Notes under the pieces: model-generated
What the model was told of the DNA's origin: nothing
The model's input: the letters and a program-made list of their open reading frames with translations, nothing else
The model's database searches: none
Made by a program: the position numbers and the translations under genes
NCBI GenBank assembly: GCA_018340375.1
Contig: JAFFJZ010000011.1
Location: 1,054,001-1,118,000 of the forward strand
DNA length: 64,000 bases
From: Gonatopus flavifemur
Lineage: Eukaryota; Arthropoda; Insecta; Hymenoptera; Dryinidae
Direction: 5' to 3'
Shown here: in pieces, positions 33,286-43,831 of the stretch
How positions within the stretch are numbered: the first letter of the stretch is position 1
How the letters are laid out: each line of letters opens with the position of its first letter

Positions 33286-34630
33286 TAGCTTTGCGTGAAA
33301 TAAATGTTGATTTCATCATAGCAAAATATAATGATGAATAGTTTTCAATTTCATTAGTAAAATTCACTTTGATGAAACTAATTTCACTTTGAAATGCAGC
33401 TTGTCCCTACCTGTGTTGTGTACAGGTATGCTTAAATGAGGATCTTCGGGAGAATACGAAGAGCCTGGCTAGGCCCTATGCAGGCTGTAGTTGGTGTGCC
33501 TAGATTTTCAGAATGGGGAAAAACATTGGTAATTCAGCTTGGCCCGATTTGGGCCTTATATAGGTGTCCCTGAGTTAGAGCGATCAGGTTGAATATATCA
33601 GCAACCCGACCAGGTGCCTACTTAGTGGCTGAGGCTAGGACATCCTAGTTCGGACACTCAATATAAGCCCATACGAGGCCTATATTCAATACAGGACGGC
33701 AGGAATGATTTCCACACGGGTAGAATGATTTGTACTAGTAGCAGGGAATCAATGAAAGCAAGTAAAACAAGTAGCTGTATAATGAACCCCAATCGATTCA
33801 AGAATTTTTGTATATCATATTTTTCTTACATTCAAAATGAAATGAGTGCTTGAAAATATTTAGGAATTTCTTTGAAATTTTTTATTTGGAAAAAGTATGG
33901 GAATGTCTGAGTCTACATAAGGAAAAAAAGGAAACAAATGCGGAAAAGAGAAACTAGTCATGCTCCTGGTTTTGCTAAGATAGTAGCGCACGAACAGTAA
34001 ATATGTACGGAATAAGTGGGGAAAGTAAAGGTGTGTGCAGGGCGGTAACGCGGTGAGATGGGCCTCTACATTGCTGGCATGATTGCCTCTATGGCACATC
34101 GAGGCAATCCTCGCGGCTACGTGCCCGACATACATCCGTTTCCATCTTACTTCCCCCTACTTCTTTTCTCCCTTTCCCATCCCGCAGTTCTTCTTTGCTC
34201 CTCACACCCCCAACCTCGTCTATATTCGTGTACAGTAAAGCTGCTGAATCCTGAATATCTCAGATATTCCAGGCAGCCGTGCTTCCTTTGGAACCATGGC
34301 ATATTTAAATGAAAGCTCCAAGTTCTGCACATATCACGACTAATTGGACGAGTTAAAAAGCGAACCGCGTTGGTTTAATACATTCTATACGATACAGATG
34401 GTGATATGCCACGCATTAGGAATTATATATTTCAAATACATATGCCAGAGGTGCTTGAGTTTCTGTGTGGTTGACGAAATTGAATGTACGTAAGCAAATA
34501 AAAATTAAAGAATAAAGAATTATATCATAAAATCAATACACTAGGAGAAATTCAATTGCATGAATTCCTATTTTTGTTGAGAATAAAATGTTTCACAATA
34601 ACAAGAACAATAATTTTGAATAATGATGAG
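33286..34630. other. Non-coding; GGCC-word repeat, then a unique island
   Basis: 33420-33735 repeats ggcc/aggc/gcct palindromic words (ggcccgatttgggcc, gcccatacgaggc), like 16597-16690. It may be another modular repeat, but its ends are unclear. 33890-34330 is a higher-GC unique stretch with opposing short frames (84 and 91 codons) lacking domains. No gene is supported. Confidence 0.4.
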
Positions 34631-34871
34631 CGCCGAGAAGAGAAAATCATTGCGACGAAATAATATTCCATCCAATGGTATTGATAAAATATTCCTTTAA
34701 ACCAATTAAATATTATTTCAGAGAATCGAACGATTTGTTACCAACAAAATTCTTTTATCAGCTCAATAATCATTCTATTCATTGAATTAATACTGATTAG
34801 ATGCAAAGAAACATTTTGTAGATACCATGGAATGAAATATTATTTTCTCACAACAACTGTTCTCTCTCAAG
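34631..34871. mobile_element. MITE family I copy, eroded ends
   Basis: The left part has aaataatattccatccaatg and the right part the complement of a caatgg/ccatggaatgaaatatt block. The ends gccgagaagagaaaatcatt and gttctctctcaagg are mutated versions of CACTGAG...CTCAGTG. Confidence 0.7.
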
Positions 34872-35155
34872 GCGATAATTGGAATGATGAGAAAGTCTCA
34901 AAAATAAAATGATGTCTCACTATAAAAATTCTGCGGCCTCACACTCAGAAGCATTCGCGTCAATTTTCAGACGAAGGCATTGTTTTGATTTGAAATACTG
35001 GGAATATATCATGGGGAAAATATTTATTTGTCCTGTCTTTAAAGCATATTCATTAGTATTAATGAAACATTCATAATTATTTCCGATGAAAAAATTATCC
35101 AATCAGAATACTACTTAAATTTAGGGAAGCATTCAATTATTCAAGGGGGAACATA

Positions 35156-35343
35156 CAGGGCCGAATTAAGGGGTGTTGAGGCCTGGGGCTATGGAACAAT
35201 TTGAGACTTCCCTCAAGGTAAAAAGCTGGAGGAAGGAAGCTCTTCAGAGCTTTTTCCATTAATTTTCTCCCTTAAACGGGACCCCCCGGTGCACGGGGAC
35301 TGAGGCTACAGCCCCCCTAGACCCTCCCCTTGATCCAGGTCTG
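35156..35343. mobile_element. hAT-type MITE, 188 bp, 8-bp duplication (7/8)
   Basis: Starts CAGGGCCGAATTAAGGGG and ends CCCCTTGATCCAGGTCTG, imperfect inverted repeats. The flanks ggaacata (35148-35155) and ggaatata (35344-35351) agree at 7 of 8 positions, as expected for an aged hAT target duplication. The interior is GC-rich. Confidence 0.8.
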
Positions 35344-36085
35344 GGAATATACCTATGTGAGAGCAAAATCAAGAGTCATTTTTGACAATGTATTCAAGGA
35401 AGACAAAGCGACGTTTTAAATTCGGTTTTTTATATATGTTGATACAAGTCTTGAGGTGAAGAAAAATTTTCATTTTGATCATTTCGAAATGAAATGGCTG
35501 GGCAGTGGCTGATGAGAGAAAACACCTCTTTTAATAGATCTCCACGGGCGTACTGTATGTAATTTTCATCCTAAGAGAAAACGAAAGGAGATTTGAGAAT
35601 GAGATTTAAAAAACGAAAAAAGTGCGTAGGATTTTTCAAAAATATTCATTCTTCCAAAATAGCGTCAATATGAAGAGAAAGTGTATCTGTATCGAAAAAA
35701 TCAATCGCTTTTCGATCATAAAATTGTTAAATTTTGACTCAACAAAAAAATTCTACGCCCTTTTCGACGAAATGTAATGAATAAACTACAACTGAAATTC
35801 CATGTCGGTCGGTTCAACACTGAAGATGCTAGAAATATGCCCACTAATATATATATACACTAGACACAGGATCGACGCCATTTTCATGTGCCAGATTAAA
35901 GAAAACTCTAACACAGACAGGCCCGGTGAAACGTTCTCAGCCTGAGTGGGTATAAGACCGGAGGGGGGGTAGGGGTGGCGTGAGATATACTTGCCCTAAC
36001 GAAATTTTTAATCAGACTGGCCTTCAGACTGTGACATAGTACCGATCATTGAAAAATAAAACATTCAAAATTCCGTGTGGGTATA
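35344..36085. other. Non-coding unique sequence
   Basis: AT-rich with a G-run at about 35959-35967. Nothing else is recognised. Confidence 0.35.
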
Positions 36086-37053
36086 CACTCACAGACATGT
36101 TTCCTTATGGTAACAAAAATTTCATTATTATGAGAAAATTCTATTCTCAACATATAGGGGCAATCCTAATTATTCTTGTGATAAGAAAAAATTTCTCTGG
36201 CCTCAAGTAAAATTGGATAATCTTTGCGTTAGAATATTGAATCTTACATCAAGAAAAATAGGCTTGAGATCACCATAAGCAATTTTCAAATAATACTTAG
36301 AGATTTTCTTGATGCAATGAATTTTTTATTGAGGGTAATGAAATCTTTCCTGTTATCCAGTCAACATTTTGTATCTTCCGAAATGTTTTAGACAAGTTTT
36401 ATATGCCCTACATAACACTTTTAGATGAGTTTCAGACCAATTCTTGTCTCACACTTGTCTGAGAGACGGCTAAAACCAAGATATCATAAGACACAAAATG
36501 TTGACTGTGTACAATAATTGAGTTTTTCCAAATAAAATATTGGTGTATCACTTGGGACGGTATCTGACTCACGGTACACTGGTCGATACTCTTGTACTTT
36601 CAAAATATTCGACAAGACGTGGCATTTCTATAATGTGTAATAAAGAAAAACCAACAATCCAGTGCTTCATTTGATTATCACTGTTTTGAAGTTTATAATT
36701 ATTATTCCACTTTACAACACGATATATTGGAATCAATCTTGAAACCTCTATTACTGACCGATCTGCTGCCAATTAAGGAGAGGGGAGCGTATCGTTAAGC
36801 GTCACCTCTAAGAATATTCATTTAGTTTCAGCGTAAGAACGTTTTTTTACCACAAGAAGCGATAGTTCTCACAAGAAATTAAGATTCTTACGTTGAACAA
36901 AAGTCATCAATCATATTTTTTCCTACTGACAATCCGTGATATGATTACTTTTAAACGAAACCGCTTTTTGATCGAAGACTATTTGTTTTTGGAGAAGAAA
37001 ATCGATATCAAGAGTAAAACGATGGTAACAGCAAGAAATCATTTCTGTGAGTG
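36086..37053. mobile_element. Possible long element, CACTCACAG termini
   Basis: CACTCACAGACATGTTTCC at the left and the complement of CACTCACAGAAATGATTTC at the right, both bordered by TA, match the ends of the 29809 element. The span of 968 bp is partly explained by the nested element at 36356-36509. It may instead be two decayed elements. A 66-codon frame near the right end has no domain. Confidence 0.4.
36356..36509. mobile_element. MITE, AGTCAACATTTTGT terminus, 154 bp
   Basis: The left end tccagtcaacattttgtatc and the reverse complement of the right end, cacagtcaacattttgtgtc, are inverted, flanked by TA at both sides. Internal words agac, ttagac and gtctg resemble the AAGATGTCTT group at 50085. 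Confidence 0.85.
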
Positions 37054-37054
37054 T

Positions 37055-37171
37055 AATGTATCAGAAACGTCTCTGTCACAAAAACGGACATAGAAACGTG
37101 TTTGGAAGGTATTTGAAGACCTAAAATGTTTCTATGTCCGCCTTTGTAACGGACACGTTTCTGATACATAA
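37055..37171. repeat. Foldback, arms about 45 bp
   Basis: Left arm aatgtatcagaaacgt, then aaacggacatagaaac; right arm the complement, gtttctatgtccg, then cgtttctgatacata. It abuts the right terminus at 37053. Confidence 0.85.
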
Positions 37172-37424
37172 CTGAGGTATTCGGTGCTGTATGGATTCTT
37201 TTTCCATTCGCCTTAGTTTTCATTGAAAGACTTTAGAATAGGACTCGCGTTAGTGATAACTCGCGATTTGGTAATCATTACGATGTTGACCTATCCTCTC
37301 CATGGTAACGTGAACAGTTTATCGTACTCACTCCGATTTCGAATGGGACTGATTACAATTTTGAAATATCTGTCACCAAATTACTATTCTTCATAGTAAC
37401 CATTACCATATATTTTTCTCCGTG
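37172..37424 (-). mobile_element. MITE family S copy 1 (empty site for a hAT)
   Basis: Read on the minus strand it starts CACGGAGAAAAATATATGG. It aligns with 40446 onward and with 63257-63472, sharing cggagtgagtacgataaact and gttaccatgg. The stretch at 37381-37400 corresponds to the target of the hAT at 40481 and carries no insertion. The far end is diverged. Confidence 0.8.
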
Positions 37425-38045
37425 TATAGAGCATCTATCGAAAACTTAAAATATTCTCATCCAGTGTATTCAATGGATAGAATGTTTGAAACATCATAAA
37501 ATTCTTTGAATGTTAACAGAAAATTCATAAAATATACTCATACAATATTTTTGAGCTACATCCGATGTTATGAAATTCTTTATTCCAACAATTTATTAAA
37601 TTTCATAATATGATATTGAATTCAATAATTTGATTCTCAATGTTAAGAATTTTCTTCCTCATTTTAATAACGTATTTGTGAAATTTAATAAATAATTGTT
37701 ACATTGCAGGGAATAATGTTGAGATGCCAACACTAATATTGAATACAAGAACTTGAGTGAATTTTATATGGGAATATAATATTTCAAAAAGAACTTTAAT
37801 GAATTTGAGAATTTTTGTAATAGTGGTTACAATTGAAATATTGATTGAGTCAACTGAAGAAACTAGTTATCACGTTTTGCAATCACCTTATTCGGTTAAA
37901 ATGCCTATGAATTCCTCTACAAGTCGATGCTATAAAGAATTCAACCATGTTTTGAACAATGATCTCAATCGAGGAATCCAATTGAAGGGAGTTTTGCAGA
38001 TACTCCTACCCTGAATCCTTTGCAAAAATAAGCCTCCAAGAATGA
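37425..38045. other. Non-coding AT-rich sequence
   Basis: Repeats of aatttcataa/ttatgaaatt words without clear element ends. An 85-codon frame at 37757-38014 has no recognisable domain. Confidence 0.35.
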
Positions 38046-38721
38046 CACTGAGGAAAAAAACAAAGACACAAAATAGTACCGAATAATATTTCATCCAACG
38101 GTATCTACAAAAACCACCTCGTACACTGAGAGAAATTCTTCATTAAAAATTACTGGTTTTCCCATTAGACGGGAGATATACTTGACATACAGTTTGATAT
38201 ACTTGGCATGAGATCAGAAATCAATGAGACAAAACAGTAATTTCTCATATTATGAATTTTGAAAATTAAAACCAGTGGGAATTCATGTTGAAAAACAGTA
38301 ATTTCTTATGACCCAATGTAGAAAACACGAACTCTCAATTGGTGAGATTGATATAAATTGGAAACCATAACATTTTCAAGAATGTTCCGTGGCTTCGGGG
38401 AAAGAAGCAAGATAAAAGTTTTTTTTCTCGGTTATTATAACGCTAGGAAAAATTACTGGTATTTCCCATCAGTTTGTAATCACATGTCAAGTATATCCCT
38501 CGCTTACTGACAAAAATCAGTCATTTTTAATGATACATTTCTCTCAGTGTAGTCAAGGGAATTTTATTCTAATCGTTGAGATATTTTTTCTTCCAATGGA
38601 ATGTTCCATGTGGTCAAAAACCGTTTTATTCAATGAAATGATGTGTCATTAGTTCAAAGGAATTTTTTATGGATATCATCGGTATAGTTATTTAATTACA
38701 ATGAAATTCTCCCCTCCAATG
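38046..38721. mobile_element. MITE family I copy split by a nested MITE
   Basis: The left end CACTGAGGAAAAAAACAAAG and a catccaacggtatctacaaa block join, after removal of 38124-38549, to a right half ending tctcccctccaatg. Both halves align with the intact 20816-21069 copy. Confidence 0.82.
38124..38549. mobile_element. Nested MITE, 426 bp, TA target duplication
   Basis: CACTGAGAGAAATTCTTCATT at the left (first 20 bases) and its inverted partner at the right share about 60 bp of terminal homology, including gatatacttgacat. TA flanks both ends. Inner pairs include aaaacagtaatttc repeats. Confidence 0.9.
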
Positions 38722-38956
38722 TAGTTCTCTTGCAATATGAAATAATATTGACTGATTTTGAAACGGTATTAGACTGTGTCGATTCTCACTCATGAGACAC
38801 AAATAATTCACTTCATTGCTTGGTATTAGTTTCACGACCGAAATGAACAGAATCGGAAAACTGTTAGCAACAACGGAGATTCGTTTTCTCTTTCGTAATG
38901 AAGATTTACTTGCGTATTTAGACAAACAAGCAAAGCTTCCCAAGTCGTAATCTTGA

Positions 38957-39080
38957 TATATATGCATATACATACATACATGCATACGTACATGCATATA
39001 TACATACATACATGCATACGTACGTGCATATATACATACATACATGCATACGTACATACATACATACATACATGTGTACA
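38957..39080 (+). repeat. 32-bp minisatellite
   Basis: The unit catacatacatgcatacgta plus c(a/g)tgcatatata is repeated about three times from 38971, flanked by shorter catata/catac runs. Confidence 0.93.
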
Positions 39081-39741
39081 TTGGGGTGATTCGTTGTCTA
39101 CGTTGTTTCATATACCTCTTCTTCCTTCTTTTTCCACTGTTTTAGCCAGCCAAAAACTGCAGGTGAGGATGGCTATTAAACTAAATGGTTTTCCATTAAT
39201 CTTCGTGAATGTATCCCATATTACAAGCGAATATAGGTATATAGGAAAGAACAGTGTGTATATGCATATATGTACCTGTACATTAAAATAATGTCCACCT
39301 TTTTCCGCCTACATGATGTGGGTTTTATAACTTCATGTGACTCACTGTTCCTTCTAAAAGGGAAGAATTATTGAATAGTTCTTCTGATAACTCTCATTAT
39401 TTTTTTCATCACTTTATTTCTATATTGAGAAAAGAAATAATAAAAATGATGAATTTAAATTTGGGAATCAATGAAGTATAGAAAACTGACATAACAAAGC
39501 ACGAATTTTGTGTAACAAAAAAATCAATACAGACTGAAAGAAGTGGAAGGTTAACCCTGGTAAAAATAAAGCATGCATAATAATGTTCGAATGATATGCA
39601 GACGATGCTATGAACTGAAAGAAAGTATTAATCACCGATATCTGAGAAAAATAGTTCAAAAAGGACCCAACTATTTATTTCCGGTAATCATAACTAATGA
39701 ATTAAGTATCCACAAACCTTCCTGATGAAAAAAAATCCATT

Positions 39742-39840
39742 AAATCCCATTAGTGAATCAGAACATTGAACGGGATTGAATCGGAAGTAACAGGAATCCC
39801 ATTGAATCTGATTCAATGTTCTGATTCACTAAGGGGATTT
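39742..39840. repeat. Hairpin with 29-bp arms
   Basis: 39742-39770 and 39812-39840 pair (aaatcccattagtgaatcag against its complement), differing at two positions, with a further inner gggattgaatc/gattcaat repeat. Confidence 0.85.
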
Positions 39841-40269
39841 CTGGAGTTCTTATATCAGGCCTTTCATTTTTGGAATTATGAGTTGAATTCATCACTGACC
39901 ATAAAAGTTATCAGGTATCACTAATGAATGTTGGTTATCTTGACTATTCCATATCGATTGAACATACAAATAATCATTAGTATAATCAAATAGTAATTCA
40001 TACCAATAATCAGAAGCAATATCTTGGGGAAACATTTTTTTGAAATCTGCTGTATGAGTCACAATTATCGTGGTAATGATGAAATAACAGTAGAGGAAAT
40101 ATAAGTAGCACTCCTATGATTGCTTTCAAAAACTCAATTCAGATATCACACCTTTGAAAATGGGCTTTTATTGACCATTCATGAAGTGAGTTCCGTTTTC
40201 ATGAAGCATCGAACTTTTGAATGAAAATATATTATTACTTTGAATCAGAAGGAGCAACACCCTAACCCG

Positions 40270-40377
40270 CATAGCACAAATGTCTCAGTAATATCTCCAG
40301 AATGTTCTGGCGATATTACAATGTTTCCAGAACATTGCAGAAGATTCTGGAGATATTACTGAGACATTTGTGCTATG
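40270..40377. mobile_element. Foldback, perfect 34-bp arms, CATAGCACAAATGTC
   Basis: 40270-40303 and 40344-40377 are exact inverted repeats. Just outside, cccg and gggt extend the pairing. Related diverged sequences (agcacaaatatcgcaggaat, agcacagagtgtctcagca, cagcgcacccaacttcccag) occur at 46305, 8758 and 54983, so this is a repeated family. Confidence 0.88.
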
Positions 40378-40445
40378 TGGGAAATTATCGATCATGTAGT
40401 CTTTGCACAACTGGTGTTTGATCGTTCATAATTAAGTTATGCATA

Positions 40446-40760
40446 CACGGAGAAAAGCATACGGCAACGGTTACTACGAACAGCGATGCCATTATTCCCT
40501 AGAAAAATCCGTAGCATCTGATGATTGGTCATTTCTTGTACAACCAGCCAATCATGTTTTCAATTCGGAAAGAAATGACCAATCACGAAAAATCTACGGA
40601 TTTTTCTAGGGAATAATGGCATCGCTGACTACGAAGAATAGTGATTTGATGACAGATAATCCAAAATTGTAATCAGTCCCATTCGAAATCGGAGTGAGTA
40701 CGATGAACTGTCAACGTTACCATGGAAACGGAATCATTTTATTCGAGTCGAACAATGAAT
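40446..40760 (+). mobile_element. MITE family S copy 2, interrupted by a hAT
   Basis: Begins CACGGAGAAAAGCATACGG after TA and aligns with the reverse complement of 37172-37424 on either side of the insertion at 40481-40627. The right end beyond about 40750 is diverged or lost. Confidence 0.8.
40481..40627. mobile_element. hAT-type MITE, 147 bp, perfect 8-bp duplication
   Basis: Perfect 34-bp terminal inverted repeats beginning CAGCGATGCCATTATTCCC, then a second paired block (gattggtcatttctt). The 8-bp target duplication actacgaa stands at 40473-40480 and 40628-40635. It is inserted in a family S MITE, and the homologous empty site is at 37381-37400. It has no coding capacity, so an hAT transposase would have to act in trans. 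Confidence 0.96.
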
Positions 40761-42082
40761 CTCGCTATTATTTTAGTGACAATTTTGTTACAATGTGGGA
40801 AACTTTTTTTAAGTTGATATGATAACGTGTCAACCTATATGATCTGGGAGTCGAGGAAAACGATGAAAATGCGAAATACAAGTAGGATTGAATTGACGTG
40901 TTAGGGGAAATTAAAATTCAATTCATCTCCGTAGTAAAATTTCATAACGAAAACGGACTTATAAATTTCAAACTTATCATTTGCGTGCGAAAATATCAAG
41001 GAATGCAAGGTTAGCGATTTTGTAGCCGGTTTCAGTGTAAAAGCCAGCGGCACGAGACGACGGTAGCTCACCAACGTTTCATTAGCGGAAGATGCTTCCC
41101 GCGGGGTGAAGGGAAGAACGTTACTCGCCAACCAGGCTGCTTCCAGTGCACACATATATACATACCACACAGAGTATGGAACGAACGAGTTTGAACCAAG
41201 GAAGGAGAAACAAGATTAGAACGCCGTGCTTGGTTCGAGGCAGACACATATATCGGTCAATAACTCACACTCAATGGCGTGTATCTTCAGAATGTTTCAC
41301 CTCGTATGTATATATGCATACGCGTGATATACCTTTATTGGTCTCCCGAGAGATGTGATTAAGTCATTATAGAGTATATTCGAAGAACGATAAAGGTATT
41401 TTTTATATTATTTCTTCGAATATCTCGGAAGAAAAATGAAATTCTAGGGAAAAAAGAAATTTGATGTCTAACTTTGAGATGTCGTCATATATTTCTTGAT
41501 AATATCTATATTAAAATAGAATTGAAATATTAGATGGTGAATATTTCTCCCATTTCGCAATTTACTTGAAATATGATTGAACTTATCTATGTACGTGGAA
41601 ATATCCAGTCAGAATTGACTCAACATAGTCCTCACAAATCCCACTGATCTTGGGCTCAGATCAGTAGGCCCAGCGGCTCATTCGTACACGCTGTGAAATG
41701 TCGAACCAATACATTCTATGAATATAAACACTCCATCAAAGCCCATAGAATATTAGAGGAGAAGGTTCAAATTTCGACTACTACTTTCTACTTCATTTGT
41801 AACTACTGAACAATGAGCAATTATATAAATGTATAGCTGGAAGGCTTTCACATAGAACCTATATGCTCAAACATTATAAAATGAAAACATTTCTTGTGCA
41901 CGTTGATTTTTTTAAAAGATGTCATAATTTTTTATTTTGAAACTGTGGCCCAAATTTCGACTACTAGCTTTAAGGTGTCAAGAGATAAAAGAAAGCGAAT
42001 AAAATAATAACATTTCACTGTATTATATCATAATATTATGAAAACAATATTTCCAGGTAATGTTATTTGCATATTACTTATA
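40761..42082. other. Non-coding, mostly unique
   Basis: caaatttcgactactacttt at 41769 and a similar word at 41951 form a direct repeat, also resembling the foldback at 51185. 41640-41690 has a small hairpin (ctgatcttgggctcagatcag, in part). No gene is supported. Confidence 0.4.
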
Positions 42083-42354
42083 CATTGTCAGAAATGTCTT
42101 TAAATTTAATATATTTTTCATTTACATTTGTGGGTAAATGAAATTTCCAATTCTTGGTAATTGAAATGAGAATTCCTTTACACGCAACTGAATTTCACAT
42201 ATTCGCTATATCATATATCATACATTAACATATATTTTCGTAACTGAAATTTCATTCAAATGTAATTGAAATTTCAATAAATGTTTCAGTTGCGTGAATA
42301 ACTTTTGCTTCCATCACATGTAATTGGAAGTTCAATCAGAAATTCCTAACAGTG
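42083..42354 (-). mobile_element. MITE family J copy 2, 272 bp
   Basis: Starts CATTGTCAGAAATGTC and ends AAATTCCTAACAGTG between TA dinucleotides. It is the inverse-orientation homologue of 22540-22805. Confidence 0.88.
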
Positions 42355-42534
42355 TATTTTTAAGCGAAAAAATGAAGAATTCATCACTTATTTACAAAAA
42401 TCCACTATCTCCTAGAGATGGGCGATCTTGAAAAAACACCGATTCTTCAAAATCGGTGAATCGAATAATTTTCTATGTCGATTCATCGATTTATTCGGTA
42501 AAAGTGGTTTTTCTTTTCTTAACCGAATTGAACA

Positions 42535-42676
42535 CCACGCTGTTGAAAAAAATTGTGAATTCCATACACAAAATTTGAAGGAATTAACACATACTTTTTT
42601 GATTTCAATTCACCATAAATTTCATGAGAATTACCAATTTTAGTAGGAGAGATTTTTTTTTCATACTCCCAGTGTG
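42535..42676. mobile_element. Eroded relative of the 56648 MITE
   Basis: attgtgaattccatacacaa and gaattaacacatact match the left part of 56648-56885. The right side ends tactcccagtg. The left terminus is degraded. Confidence 0.5.
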
Positions 42677-42802
42677 ATGAATCAAACATTTGAAGATTGT
42701 TGTAACATATTATACTAAAATCTTCATTCTATGTTCGTTTAGTTTGAGTTGATTTCAGTTAGTTCAATTTTACCTTCGAAGCTGTAAAAACGTACAAATA
42801 AG

Positions 42803-43172
42803 CACGAAGAAAAAGGAATTCGCTGTGGCAGCGAAATCTACTTTTGCTGTGTTCCTTTTGCCAGAGCAGCAAATTTTTTGCTGTGACAGCAAACTATTTG
42901 CTGTTCCAGCAATCTTGTTAGCTGCGACAGCGAATTTTTAGCTGTGGCAGCAAAAAATGTTTGCTATCCCAGCAAAATTTGTTTGCTATTCTGTATATAA
43001 TACTGAAAATTTGCTGGCGGAGCAAACATTTTTTGCTGCCACAGCTAAAAAATTGCTGTCGTAGCTAACACGATTGCTGTTATAGCAAATTTTTAGCTAG
43101 GTCAGCAACAAATTTTGCTATTCTATATATAATACCTCGATTTGCTGCGTCAGCAAATTTTTTCTCTCCGTG
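42803..43172 (+). mobile_element. Modular MITE family U copy 1, GCT-N5-AGC array, 370 bp
   Basis: Ends CACGAAGAAAAAGG and TTTTTTCTCTCCGTG, flanked by AG on both sides. Twelve exact GCT-N5-AGC palindromes start at 42822, 42880, 42900, 42921, 42941, 42963, 43013, 43035, 43055, 43076, 43096 and 43144, with degenerate ones at 42860, 42985 and 43117. Steps are 20-22 bp except near the two degenerate tgctattct sites. Most modules extend to TTTGCT-N5-AGCAAA, with a variable 5-base centre. No coding capacity. The second copy at 43462 has identical length. Confidence 0.95.
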
Positions 43173-43461
43173 AGTAAGAAACTTTCTGTGAACTTTTTTT
43201 GAAATTTAGAGTGAATATTTCATTTGTGTGGGTATAAAGGATCGAAAAAGTCAAAAAGGAAGTTCTTCCCGTCCAGACAGATGAAAAAAAACGGAGGTTC
43301 AGTGGTAATCAACATACTCTCGAAGAGGATACATCTTTTACCAGTGCATCCGTAGCAAAATTGAAAAATTCAGGATGACGATGAAGTGCTTATTGATTAT
43401 AATTTCGGCTACTGTATTTCAGAGGTTTGTTCTGTGTTTTCATCCCTTGCACTAATGATTG

Positions 43462-43831
43462 CACGGAGAAAAAGGAATTCGCTGTGGCAGCGAAATCTAC
43501 TTTTGCTGGATTCCTTTTGCCAGAGCAGCAAATTTTTTGCTGTGACAGCAAACTATTTGCTGTTCCAGCAATCTTGTTAGCTGCGACAGCGAATTTTTAG
43601 CTGTGGCGGCAAAAAATGTTTGCTATCCCAGCAAAATTTGTTTGCTATTCTATATATAATACTGAAAATTGGCTGGCGGAGCAAACATTTTTTGCTGCCA
43701 CAGCTAAAAAATTGCTGTCGTAGCTAACACAATTGCTGTTATAGCAAATTTTTAGCTAGGTCAGCAAAAAATGTTGCTATTCTATATATAATACCTCGAT
43801 TTGCTGCGTCAGCAAATTTTTTCTCTCCGTG
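43462..43831 (+). mobile_element. Modular MITE family U copy 2, 370 bp
   Basis: Same length and orientation as 42803-43172; I count 9 differences in 370 positions, about 97.6% identity. The flanking dinucleotide is TG on both sides and the wider flanks do not match those of copy 1, so this is a separate insertion and not a segmental duplication. The ends CACGGAGAAAAAGG and CTCTCCGTG are intact. The 64-codon frame across its left boundary is spurious. Confidence 0.95.

Larger units (their letters stand above)
38722..40269. other. Mostly unique, with one minisatellite and one hairpin
   Basis: Holds the minisatellite at 38957-39080 and the foldback at 39742-39840. The 139- and 112-codon frames over 38692-39291 are products of the catacata repeat (Met/Tyr/Cys/His-rich) and are not genes. 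Confidence 0.45.

Noticed and set aside
36086..37053. A potential autonomous element because of its near-1-kb length
   Set aside because: The interior has only short frames without domains and includes a nested MITE. The span may be two decayed elements.
38692..39291. Met/Tyr/Cys/His-rich frames of 112 and 139 codons
   Set aside because: Produced by the catacatg minisatellite read on both strands.
42803..43831. CRISPR-like look of regularly spaced palindromic repeats
   Set aside because: The 'repeats' are only 11-17 bp with variable centres, have inverted termini and target duplications, occur in two near-identical dispersed copies, and the context is eukaryotic. This is a modular MITE.
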